A stretch of 64,000 nt of DNA from Balamuthia mandrillaris (Eukaryota > Discosea > Longamoebia > Balamuthiidae). Below the pieces are notes generated by a model. The model did no database searches, was not told the origin of the DNA, and saw only the letters and a list, made by a program, of their open reading frames with translations. A program made the position numbers and the translations under genes. How positions within the stretch are numbered: the stretch's first letter is position 1; each line of letters begins with the position of its first letter. The stretch covers positions 110,581 to 174,580 of the forward strand of contig JAVKOQ010000104.1 of NCBI GenBank assembly GCA_031835245.1. The letters are read 5' to 3'. Below, in pieces: positions 31,075-40,569 of the stretch.

Positions 31075-31647
31075 ATGCTTCGTAGCCTTCATCTTCCTCG
31101 CCGCCGTTCTTCTTCTCTGTCTTCTTCGCCCCTCTTCCTTCTCCACAAGCGCTTCTTCTGCTTCTCCTCCTCTCCTCCTCCTCCTCCTCCTCCTCCACCA
31201 CAACAACATAACAGCCAAAACTCGGTGGGAGGCACCTTGAAGCAGGCCACCGGCAGGGTGCTGCATGACAGGAGCCTGGAGTGGGAGGGCATTCTCCAGA
31301 GGCAAAAGGAGCTGGGCACGCCGAGGGCGGACAGGGCCATGGTGGAGGCCGGCATGGCGGCCGACCTCTCCGTCATGAGGCGCGAGCCGGTGGCTGGCTA
31401 CCCCACGGACGCTCCTGGAATACGCTCCTCCAACAACGAGGAGAACTATCGCCAGAACAGCGGTAGAGCGAGGCATGAGGAGAGAGGGAGGAAAGACGAC
31501 GAGGAGGAAACAACGACGAAACAAGGGCAGAACGTTGATGAGGAGAAGATGGAGGAAGCGAAGGAAAAGAGGAAGAGATTGGAGGAGGACAGGATGAAAG
31601 CAGAGTACAAAAAGGAATGGCAAGAACGACAGAATAACAACAACTAA
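31075..31647 (+). CDS. Small CsbD-like protein with mitochondrial presequence
   Basis: Single exon, 190 residues. Residues 1-34 (MLRSLHLPRRRSSSLSSSPL, then LHKRFFCFSSS) form a mitochondrial presequence with an RFFCFS cleavage-like site, followed by a run of nine prolines. One CsbD-like unit, GGTLKQATGRVLHDRSLEWEG, covers ~51-71 and closely resembles the first unit of the neighbour at 29419. The C-terminal 60 residues are Lys/Glu/Arg-rich with a helical, coiled-coil look. Because the two CsbD-like genes lie on the same strand 890 bases apart, they are probably a diverged local duplication. Function as a stress or organelle-protection protein is inference. Confidence 0.65.
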   Translation: MLRSLHLPRRRSSSLSSSPLFLLHKRFFCFSSSPPPPPPPPPQQHNSQNSVGGTLKQATGRVLHDRSLEWEGILQRQKELGTPRADRAMVEAGMAADLSVMRREPVAGYPTDAPGIRSSNNEENYRQNSGRARHEERGRKDDEEETTTKQGQNVDEEKMEEAKEKRKRLEEDRMKAEYKKEWQERQNNNN

Positions 31648-31739
31648 GAGCGGGCTAGAAGAGAGAATATTTCTTTGCAAGAAAAAAAATATTTTGTTTT
31701 CCTTCAACCTCATGAAAAGAGCTCCTCCTCAGTTTCTCG

Positions 31740-31819
<80 letters not shown>

Positions 31820-32229
31820 TCTCTCCTCTCTCTCATCTCCTACCAATGTGCTTTTTCATGTTGAATTCATTCACCAATTGAAAATCAAACGCCACCTGCT
31901 GGCCAACCAAATTTCGTACATATTCTTCGAACTTTTCCTGTCGACAATGAGGTCGTCATGATATCAGGGAACGCAAAAAGAAAGGAAAGAAAGAAGAAAC
32001 GCTTTTTTTTGCAAAACGTTCTCTCTCCTCCTTCCGCTTTACTCTCTTGTCCTTTCGTGCCTATCCCTCTTGCCCCGTTTATTTATTTATTTATTTTTTT
32101 GCGTAACGGGTTTTGTTGTATGGCTTCTTTGTACTTGTTGTGAAGAAGAACAAAACAAAACGCTTTACATCATCAAAACACCGGTAAAAATTGATTTTTG
32201 TATTTTTGTCTTCTCTCTCCGCTGGTACC
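31648..32229. repeat. Intergenic region with a (CT)n microsatellite of ~75 bases
   Basis: Mainly CT dinucleotides at 31738-31814. The rest is AT-rich, with a TTTA tetranucleotide run at 32078-32097. It is the 3' flank of the CsbD-like gene and the 5' flank of the ICE1-like gene. Confidence 0.7.
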
Positions 32230-32529
32230 ATGGAGGATCCGATTCCGCTTCACCATGGCTCTTCTTTTTCTGCTTCTTCTTCGTCCCACTCTCCAGCAGA
32301 TCAGAAGGGAGAAGAGCAGGAGCGTCAAAACCAACTCATGCGCAGCAACCTGCTGAAGCTCAAAGAGAAGATCATTGACACCTCCACCATCGTCTCTCTC
32401 TATACGGCCTCCCAACAGAAGCTCCAACAGGCCTCTCAAACCGAGCATGAGCTCCGTCAAACCGTGCATGACCGTACGTTTGCGCTTTGTTTCTGACTTT
32501 GCATTTTCGCTCTCTCTCTCCCTTTTCTC

Positions 32530-32566
<37 letters not shown>

Positions 32567-35500
32567 TTCGTTGTTTTGCCCAATAGACTAAGCTATGTTA
32601 TAATCAAAAACAAACAGAGGAAGAAAAGTTGACCCAAATGGAAACCGATCAACGCATCACCTCCACGCTGCGCCTCCAAATGGACCAGCTGCTACGCGAG
32701 GTCATCCCCTTGCGGCAGAGCCTCACCCAACGCGAGGGCCAGGTCGAGCGCCTCACGGCCGACCTCCAAAAATCCGAAAGCCAACTCAACGCCCTCAAAG
32801 CATACAATAGGCAGCTGGAGGCGGACATTGCGCTCGCACACGACTGGAAGGAGATGGAGAGAGGCTTTCGCAGGGAGATCAACAAGTTGAAGAAGGAGAG
32901 CAGCGCCAAGGATCATGACCTCCACATGCTCAACCGGGAGAACGTACACCTGTGCAGCAAGCTGAGGAACATGCAGAGAGTGAATGAGCGGTTGAATATT
33001 AAGGTGGAGCGGCTGTTGGTAGAAATGGAGATGGCTGGAGTGGCTGTACCGGAAGATATAGAGGCGATGACGACGACGATGATTGAGGAGGAGGGACAAG
33101 ATAAAGAATATGTGGAAGAGGAAAGCAACAATGGAAAGGGGAAGAGAGGAAGAGGAAAGAGAATGCTCCGAGTGAGCACAAAAGGAGAAACGAGAACAAC
33201 CGCTGAAAGACAGAAGGAAGAAGAGATGAAGAAAAAAAGCACCGGGGCGACATCGATGGACGTTGGAAGTGAAGAAGAAGAAGAAGAAGAAGCAGCAAGA
33301 GCAACACCAGGAGAACGAGAAAGAGGAGAGCAGGCAATGGGAGACACAGAAAGTCACGAGATGGAAAGAGAGTTGATGATTGAACTAGAAGGAATGGAAA
33401 GCGAAGATAGAGCCTCAGATGAAAGTTCCGCTGGAGAAGAGCTCCAACAACAACCACCGTCACAACAGCAAACACAACAAAAAGAGAAAACCAACTTAGC
33501 GCTCCAAAATAACAAACAACTTCTTACCAAAACCTTATTGAACGGTAAGAGAAACGCTGCCTCCACTCCTTCGTCATGGCAGTCCCTGTTACCAACTTTG
33601 AGCTACGCGCCCTATGCTGCCGCTGCAGTTGTAGCCGATAAACCAACCACTATAATTCCTTCATCATCTTTACAGCAACAACTTCAGGAAGATAAAGAGA
33701 GAAACGAAGAACAACCAACAGCAAACCATAGACATAGAAGAAACGAAAAAAAGGAAGCTTCTACTCCGCAACAATCTTTCGTTGTTATAGATGGTGATGC
33801 CGAAAATGAGAAAGAAAAAGCAAGCGAGACAGAAGCGAGTGAATTTGTTCCTGATTTGCGGGATGAGGTTTTTGTGATGGATCGACAACCACAAAAACAT
33901 GAAGAATCAGGAGAAAAGGACGAAACAGAAGACAAAGAAAAGGAATGGAAACAGAAAAGAACGGCTGGATTGCAGAAGACGACAACGAAAGAACTTGGAC
34001 AAATGCTGAAACGACTCAAGTTGCGGCATTGGGGAAAAAAAGATCAACTCATCCAGCGGTTGGTTGACGCAGAATGGAATTTGTTCAAAACAGAAGCGGA
34101 CGAGCATAAAAAAGAGAACGAGAATGACAAAGAGCAGAGATTTGAAGAAGCACAAGTAGAAAATAACAAAGTAGAAACTATGGAACGTAACGCAATCGAA
34201 CAGAAGGAAGAACAGGAAATGCAGAGTGAATTGGAGAAAGAACTAGAAAAAGAACTTGAGAAGGAAATGAAAGGAGAGGAAAAAGAAGAAGAAGAAGATG
34301 ATGAAGAAGAAAAGAAAATAGAGGGAGACAAGAACCGAGAAGATGCAACATTTATGCTAAAGGTTGATGAAGATCGGAAGACAAAAGACAGACAAGAAGA
34401 ACAAGAAGAAGAACAGAAAAGAAAAGCGGAAGAAGCAGCAGAAGAAGAAAGAAGAGATCGAGAAATGGAAGAGAATCTTTTTGGAGACATGGAAGAAGAT
34501 GTGGAACAAGAAACAGAAAAGCTACAAACAATACAAGAAGAAAAGGTAGCCCCTGAAGTTGAACAACAAACGCAAAGAGAACAAGAAAGAGAACAAGAAG
34601 AACGAGCAGAAAGAGAAAAACAGCGACGAGCACAACGAGAACGAGAACGACAACAAAAAGAAGAAGAAATGGTGCGACGCTCAGAAGAGTTGTTGAGAAG
34701 AATGTTGACGGTAGAGCCCGAAGAGAGAGAAGCAGTAATGCCAAAAGACTTGCTGCCACAAGATGCAGAGATGCAAATAGAGCAGAGCATTCAAAGCCTT
34801 TCAAACATCAAGAAGCAGCAATCAGAAACGGGAGAAAAAACAAAAGAAAAGAATCGAATAGAAGAAAAACAGAAAGAGAAACAAACAGAAAAAGCAGTCA
34901 AGACGCAAGAAAAAAGAACGAGAACGACAACTGAAGGAGATAGACGGAAGCTATTCTCCTATGAAGACTTGGAGCAGAACGGAAGTACCTCCCCAATTGT
35001 TGCACGGGAAAACCGGATACGACAACCTCTTCACCCTTCAACCACTTCTTCACTTTTACAATCTCCATCTGCTCCCTCCACCAACACTGCTTATTCCCGC
35101 ATCGACGAGCTTCTCTCTGGAATTGGATCTCCACCGCCATCTTCTTTATCTTCATCAATCATACCAGCTTCTTTTCCTTCTACTCCTCCTCCAACTCCTT
35201 CCTCAAAAGTATTGCTCTCTGTTTCTTCTTCCTTTTCTCCTCCCATTGCTTCATCAGCCTCTGCTCTTTCCACTCCTTCATCTCTGTTGACTTGTTCTAG
35301 TACTTCATCTTCCACTTCTGCCCTTGTCTCTTCTACACTTCCTGTTGAACAACAAGAGCCAGCATCTCAAAAGAAAACCGAAGAGAAAAAAGATACAACT
35401 ATAACGTCAACGAAAGCAACTAAGACCAAGAAAACGGCTGCTTCATCCAAACTGAAAAGCCTGAAACGAAAAACAGTAAAAGTCCAAAAAACTCTTGCTG

Positions 35501-36776
35501 CTGGCATTAGAGCGCAACAAACAACAACAAAACCTTCCACCCTCCCTTGTTCTCCTCCTTCTCTATCTACAACAAATCATCCAGAGGAGCAACTTGCGTC
35601 TACCTCTAAAAAACGAAAGAGACCCGACCAAGAAAAACCCGACAACAGAACAGAAGCAACAACAGAACCTCAATCAATTCGATCTACTCCTTCTCCTGCT
35701 AAAAAGACAAAGAAAGTCAGCACAACCTCTTCTTCTGGTAATTTGGCGATCAAACGACTGCTAAAACGGCTGAACAAAACCACATTTGACGCAGTGGCAG
35801 AAGAGTTAAGTCATGAAAACAACATCAACGAGATGCGATTGGTACCTGTTCTTGTGACAGTCATTCGTGAAAGAGCGGTCAAAGAATGGAAGAAACAACG
35901 AGCACAACGAACGGCTTCCATCAACGATGCAAAGAAGAAACGGAAGAAGAAAGAAGCCGCCGACGAAAAGAAACGAAGAAAGATCGGCCCAAAAGAAGAA
36001 CTTTTGGTTTGTCTCATTTGGAAAATCGCAGAGTTGAAGAAAGAAGAAGGCAATCGTTCTTCTTTTTGGGAGAAGTTGATGCAACATTTTGCTTTTGCCA
36101 TTCTTCATCACGACACCTACTATCGTTCGCTCTTCCTTCTTCGCTCAAACTCAGCAACACCTATGACAACCCCTAAACGAAAGAAACTCCAAGACGACTT
36201 TGAACTGGCACGTTGGGAACGTGCAAGCCTCTGTCGCTGCTTTGCTGCTTTGGCGAGACTTTGTAACGACTTGCAACGAGCGCGAGTTCTCTGCTTTGAC
36301 ATGCTCTTCAAAGCTCTCATCGTTCAAGCTGCTGCCGTCAACAACAACGAAAACAAAAAGGAGAAAGTTGTCAGTTGTGAGAAAGGAGGTAACGGAGGAA
36401 CAAGATATGAGATTCCTTTCTTGCTTGATATGGCGAGAATTTGGCCTTCTCTTCTTCTTCGCATTGATGAAAAGAAAAGGGAAGAAAGAATGGTGGATAA
36501 ATGGATCCAATCTTTGTTGACGACAGAAGTGGATACAGCAACAACGGAGGAGAAAGAACAAGAGACGATGACAAAGGAGGAAGGAGAAGGCGAAGGAGCA
36601 AAAAGAACGTTGCAGAATGACTTTTTGGAGTTGTGCGAGATTTGTCGGTGGCATCCTTCCTTTCCTTCTTCTGAAACTTCTTCGCATTGTTCTTTGCCGG
36701 TTCCTTTGAATACGTTGCTAGATCAAAGTCTCATGTCCAGCATTCGAGAGTGTCATGATCCTAATGGTAACTTTCC

Positions 36777-36836
<60 letters not shown>

Positions 36837-37387
36837 ATCTCCATTTCTCTAACTGATCTCATTTTTCAAAACACAAACTAGGAATGTACCAAGTGTTGAA
36901 ATGTGGGGAATTGATGGGAGCGTACGGCGGATGGGTATGGACCTACAACGACCTCATAGTCACCAAACTTTGGCCTCAATTCCTCAGTCCGTCTCCTTCA
37001 GTTTCTTCCTCTTCTTCCTCCATCGTAACAGCATTGCGCCTAATTGGAGTGTTGGGTCGAACGGTTCTTCGAATGATGGAAACATCTGTCCTCTTTTCTT
37101 CTTCTTCGCTTCAAGACGAACGGAAGAGGCGAGAGATGATGATGAAACAAGTGCCAGGGTTGGACTGGCTGCGAGGAAGAATGGGGATGGTACTTTCGGA
37201 GGATATGAGAAAGAAGTATGGCTTCTCGTTGGAGGCTCAAGTGGCCGCCGCGGAATCGTTGTTGGATCTTTCTTCTGCTGTTTCGGCTGAGGAGAAAAAG
37301 GAAGATGAGAGTTGGAAGAGAGTGAAGAGGTGGACGAGTTTGTTGACGGAGAAGCAAAGAGAGCTACTGCCTCCTTCTTTACAGTAA
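32230..37387 (+). CDS. Large nuclear protein with SAP motif and C-terminal ICE1-like domain
   Basis: Exons 32230-32473, 32618-36766, 36882-37387, 1,632 residues. Residues ~30-190 are coiled coil (LLKLKEKIIDTSTIVSLYTASQQ ...). A very acidic and Gln/Lys-rich middle follows, containing a SAP-like motif near 534-563 (KELGQMLKRLKLRHWGKKDQ), the helix-turn-helix used to bind DNA in chromatin proteins. Ser/Thr-rich sequence with basic nuclear signals leads to a folded C-terminus (~1120-1632): LCRCFAALARLCNDLQRARVLC, LDMARIWPSLLLR, GWVWTYNDLIVTKLWPQF, ALRLIGVLGRTVL. These blocks and their order match the C-terminal domain of ICE1, the scaffold of the little elongation complex that drives Pol II snRNA transcription, where KWTYENLI-x-KELWP is typical. 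The ICE1 assignment rests on remembered motifs, moderate certainty; SAP is not part of ICE1 as I know it. Confidence 0.68.
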
Positions 37388-37443
37388 CTACCGACAAAAT
37401 AAACAATAAAAAGCAAAGAAAAGAGAGAAAGAGCGAGAGAAGG

Positions 37444-37819
37444 CTATTTGTAACGTTTTGCAGTGTCATCCATGAAAGTGGCCAACTCCACGTCTTTCTC
37501 GGTCACACCGCCGGCTGAGTGGGTGGACAGCGTCACGTCCACTTTGTTGTAAGTGTTGCACCATTCAGGATGATGGTTCTTCTACTTATGTTCGCTCATC
37601 ATCAGTACTTCAAATCATCAAAAAACGCATGAGAGAGAAAAAAAAGACCTGATCAGCAAAAATGGCGACGTGAGCCATGAAATCAAAAGCGGAGCGAAAG
37701 TTACGGAACAAGAAAGAACGACGTATGGCGTCCCTTCCCGTGCATTCCTGCCAGCCTTGCAACGAACGCAGCACTTCCGCTCGCTTCGCTCCTTCCAACA
37801 GCTTGCTCTTTGTGGACAT
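37444..37819 (-). CDS. PCBD: Pterin-4a-carbinolamine dehydratase (PCD/DCoH)
   Basis: Two exons, 37819-37649 and 37581-37444, 102 residues, the normal length of the family. Exon 1 gives [37 protein letters not shown] and exon 2 begins [38 protein letters not shown]. The signature [E/K]-x-x-H-H-P-x-W ... THxxGGxTxxD is complete, including the catalytic His60, His61 and the later His in STH. It dehydrates 4a-hydroxytetrahydrobiopterin in the recycling of the pterin cofactor of aromatic amino-acid hydroxylases. Cytosolic, no targeting signal. The splice junction falls just before the HHPEW motif. The intron is only 67 bases. Confidence 0.95.
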
Positions 37820-37999
37820 CTTTTTTCTTCTTTTTTTTTTCGGACATTTTCGATAATAAACAGATAAAATCGATATTTTGAATAAACTCGATAAAAAATT
37901 CAATAAAATGAGAGTGTTCGATAAAAATCAAAAAATGACAAATAATCGAAAAAAAACAAAAAAGGAACAGAAAGAAAGGAATGATAAAGGAAGGAAAGC

Positions 38000-38219
38000 T
38001 TAAGAGGAAGCTTTGAACTGGGTGTAAGTGTAGCCGTAGACCCGCAAGTCCTTGGCAAGGGCCTCCTCTGCCGCTCTCTCGTCCACATTGTTGACGATCC
38101 ATTGGTACGAAGCCAAAAATCCTGGAAGCGTCAACCAGCCCTTTTTTGGTTGTTGTTTTTGTGTTTGAGAAAAAAGAGGAACGAGCATAGAAGCAGAGGA
38201 AAGAGAGAGAAGGGAGGGA

Positions 38220-38273
<54 letters not shown>

Positions 38274-38865
38274 GAAAAAGAGGGATGAGACGGAGAGGGA
38301 GAGAAGAGGTTACTTTGTTGTTTGTTTCAAAGTTTGCCCGAATGAATTCAGACATTTCGGGAGTGAGGTGCACTCCCTCCGTCATGAACACAAGGTTGTC
38401 CATCTCAGCCTCGTTCAGTGCTCCATCTGTAGGGTTGTGAAGTCAGTTTCAGATAAAAGAAGAAAAGCAGAAGAAAAAGGAAGAAGCAGCAGGAGAAGAA
38501 GAAGAAGAGGAAGAAGAAGGAGGCAGAAGACATAGAAAGAAGAAACATGAAGAAAGCCAACCGCCATCTTTATCTAAGGTGAAGAATATTTCGGTGAGCT
38601 TTGCTCGAAACTCAGGTGTCAGAGTGTTGTCCGGCCGCAACAAAACCTAAACTTGGAAGAGAAGAAAACAAGAAGAAGAAGAAGAAGAAGAAGTGAGAAA
38701 GATGAAAAAGAAAAAAAGAAGAACGGATAATTTTAAAAAAAATAACGTAACTGCGATATGATGATCGTTGCGCTTTGTGAGGTAGTAGAAGAGAGGAACG
38801 GAAACCACGGCAGCAGCGGCGATGCCACCGACTACACACAAGACTTTGCTGGTGGTGCTCGTCAT
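38000..38865 (-). CDS. EF-hand protein with N-terminal membrane anchor
   Basis: Exons 38865-38752, 38646-38562, 38426-38314, 38140-38000, 150 residues. Residues 7-30 (VLCVVGGIAAAAVVSVPLFY) form a transmembrane helix close to the N-terminus, followed by positive charge (LTKRNDHH), so the remainder is probably cytosolic or in the intermembrane space. The exon 2 to 3 junction completes a perfect 12-residue EF-hand loop at 63-74, DKDGDGALNEAE, with acidic ligands at 1, 3, 5 and 12. The second half (EFIRANFETNNKGWLTLPGFLASYQW) looks like a degenerate second EF-hand, as in Miro-type or calcyphosin proteins. A Ca2+ sensor anchored to a membrane is the safe reading; the compartment is not determined. 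Intron 3 is packed with sense-strand CT repeats. Confidence 0.8.
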
Positions 38866-39280
38866 GCCTGGTTCCAAAACGATCCGCAAAGTTTGTGTCT
38901 TTCCTTTCTTTGTTTTTTTCCTCTAAATTACAAAAAAGATCGACACGTTTTTCGAACTACCAATCGGAAATCATAAATGGATAACGAAATTTCGGAACCA
39001 CACGGGAAGATCACGGGAGAATAATTTGGCCGACGGACCAATGGCATTTCTTTCCGGCGCCGGGAAGGTTTTTTTTCGTCGTGGTTCTGTCGCAGCGTTT
39101 CCCTCAACTTTCCCGGCGAGCACCTTTCAAACGGATCACCAAGTGTGGGTGAGTTTTTCTTTGAGAGCATTTTTTTTTCCCTCTGCGCTTCCCCTACACT
39201 ACACGGAAACAAACCGCTGCTGCTGCCGTGGTTTCTACGCAAAAACACACAGAATCGTCTCCGTAAGCACACACATTAAA
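38866..39280. promoter_or_regulatory. Divergent promoter region between EF-hand and WrbA genes
   Basis: 415 bases between divergent starts. CCGGAAATC-like and CACGGGAAGATCACGGGAG direct repeats (GATCACGGG-type) near 39001-39021 are the only regular elements. The last 100 bases before the WrbA ATG are CA-rich leader. No TATA box is evident. Confidence 0.3.
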
Positions 39281-39922
39281 ATGGCCAAAGTGGTGATCGT
39301 TTTTCACTCCATGTACACGCATGCCTGGGTGATGGCCCAGGCCATCGCGGAGGGCGCCAAGCAGGTGGAGGGCGTGGAGGTGGAGATCTACCAGGTCTCC
39401 GAGACCCTGCCCCCCGAGGTGGTGGACAAAATGGGCGCCACCGGCGCCAAGCAGGCGATGAAGGACGTGCCCTTCATCGACGCCGACCGCCAGAAGATGA
39501 CGGAGATCCTGCAGAGCGCTGATGCCCTCATCATCGGCGGTGGCACTCGGTTCGGCGCCGTCAGCGCCCAGCTCAAGACCTTCCTGGACTCCCTGGGAGG
39601 CCTCTGGGCCACCAACGCCCTCGTGGGCAAGGTGGCCAGCGCCTTCACCGGCAGCGGCTCCCAGCACGGCGGCAACGAGGTCACGCTCTTCTCCATGATC
39701 GCCCCCTTGCTGCACCTGGGCTTTGTCTACGCGGGCCTGCCGTACACCTGCAACGAGCAGCGGAGCATGGAGGAGATCACGGGAGGCAGCCCCTACGGCT
39801 CCACCTACATCACCGGCGCGGATGGCAGCCGTCCGGTCAGCGAGAACGAGAAGGCCTGCGGCAGGGCTCAGGGCAAGCACGTGGCCGAGCTCGCCGCCAA
39901 GCTCAAGAAGGGAAGTCAGTGA
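39281..39922 (+). CDS. wrbA: NAD(P)H:quinone oxidoreductase, WrbA-type flavodoxin fold
   Basis: Intronless, 213 residues, GC-rich and strongly codon-biased compared with neighbours, which suggests high expression. Starts MAKVVIVFHSMYTHAWVMAQAIAEGA, the FMN phosphate-binding loop of flavodoxins. Further family blocks: DALIIGGGTRFGAVSAQLKTFLDSLGGLW, KVASAFTGSGSQHGGNE and PYTCNEQRSMEEITGGSPYGSTYITG, each contributing to the FMN and quinone site of WrbA. The enzyme performs two-electron reduction of quinones and protects against redox stress. WrbA proteins are common in bacteria, fungi, plants and amoebae. Lack of introns in an intron-rich region fits either acquisition from bacteria or secondary intron loss, and sequence alone does not decide. 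Cytosolic. Confidence 0.93.
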   Translation: MAKVVIVFHSMYTHAWVMAQAIAEGAKQVEGVEVEIYQVSETLPPEVVDKMGATGAKQAMKDVPFIDADRQKMTEILQSADALIIGGGTRFGAVSAQLKTFLDSLGGLWATNALVGKVASAFTGSGSQHGGNEVTLFSMIAPLLHLGFVYAGLPYTCNEQRSMEEITGGSPYGSTYITGADGSRPVSENEKACGRAQGKHVAELAAKLKKGSQ

Positions 39923-40018
39923 ACAACCCTGTTTATTTTTTTTCCTCTCGTTTTTACACTGATATGTACAAGACCCACTCTCTAAAATAAAAACAAGTGC
40001 CCTCATGATTGTTTGTTT

Positions 40019-40438
40019 TCATTCTTGTCCACGTTGGGACACATCCGTGCCGGGTCGTATGTCCGCCCGGCAGCTGAGGACCACGCGAGGAGCGCGTCGC
40101 AGGTTCCTCTGGATGCACTCCTTCATGGCGGCCAGGCATTCCTCCGTGGAGCCCTGCACGATGATGCCCATGGGGTGGACCTCGTGCTCCAGCTGGTTGT
40201 TCTGGAGCACCCTGGTGCTGGTCTGCACGTAGTGGGTGAACCAGGTCTCCTTGGTGCCGATGGGATAGACCTGGAACTCGGCCATCATGTCACGTTCTTT
40301 GTTGGCCTGTTGTGGTTGCTCAACTGAAGAAGAGGAGGAGAAGCGGCTGCCGCAGGGTCGGAGCACATGTCGAGATGCGAGGTTAGACCGCCAAGGAGGC
40401 AACGATGTGCCGCAGCGAGACCTACATAGAAAACGCAT
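40019..40438 (-). CDS. DUF77/MTH1187-family (ECM15-like thiamine-binding) protein, probably mitochondrial
   Basis: Intronless, 139 residues from the ATG at 40438. The first ~45 residues are Arg/Ser-rich without acids (MRFLCRSRCGTSLPP ... RFSSSSS), a mitochondrial presequence. The domain starts MAEFQVYPIGTKETWFTHYV and continues with NNQLEHEVHPMGIIVQGSTEECLAAMKECI and RVVLSCRADIRPG, the ferredoxin-like fold of the MTH1187/YkoF-like DUF77 family. Members such as yeast Ecm15 and bacterial YqgV bind thiamine or related ligands; catalytic function is not established. The tail after RADIRPG is short. It is divergent from the SH3 gene with 131 bases between the start codons, so both may share a promoter. 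Confidence 0.85.
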   Translation of the reverse strand: MRFLCRSRCGTSLPPWRSNLASRHVLRPCGSRFSSSSSVEQPQQANKERDMMAEFQVYPIGTKETWFTHYVQTSTRVLQNNQLEHEVHPMGIIVQGSTEECLAAMKECIQRNLRRAPRVVLSCRADIRPGTDVSQRGQE

Positions 40439-40569
40439 CTTCTCTTCCAAGTCTTTTTTTCTTTATTTTTTTAACTTTTTTTGGGTATTTAATTTCTATA
40501 ATTTTTCAACGAGCTTTCCAGCTACTCAGCTCCCGAATTTCATTAATATTTCGAGACAATTTGTCGACC
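40439..40569. promoter_or_regulatory. Compact divergent promoter (131 bases)
   Basis: Separates the ATGs of the DUF77 gene and the SH3 gene. It is T-rich toward the + gene with TTTAATTTC and TATAATTTT (40496-40506), a possible TATA-like element. The short distance implies a shared control region. Confidence 0.4.

Noticed and set aside
30421-31713. Open minus-strand frame of ~430 codons
   Set aside because: It crosses the decayed zinc-knuckle hairpin and the antisense of the second CsbD-like gene, and is mostly Leu/Arg/Ser low complexity.
39194-40006. Open frame of 270 codons antisense to WrbA, and a similar one antisense to the Rac gene (61607-62365)
   Set aside because: Both are mirror images of strongly biased GC-rich coding sequence and show no protein-family signal.
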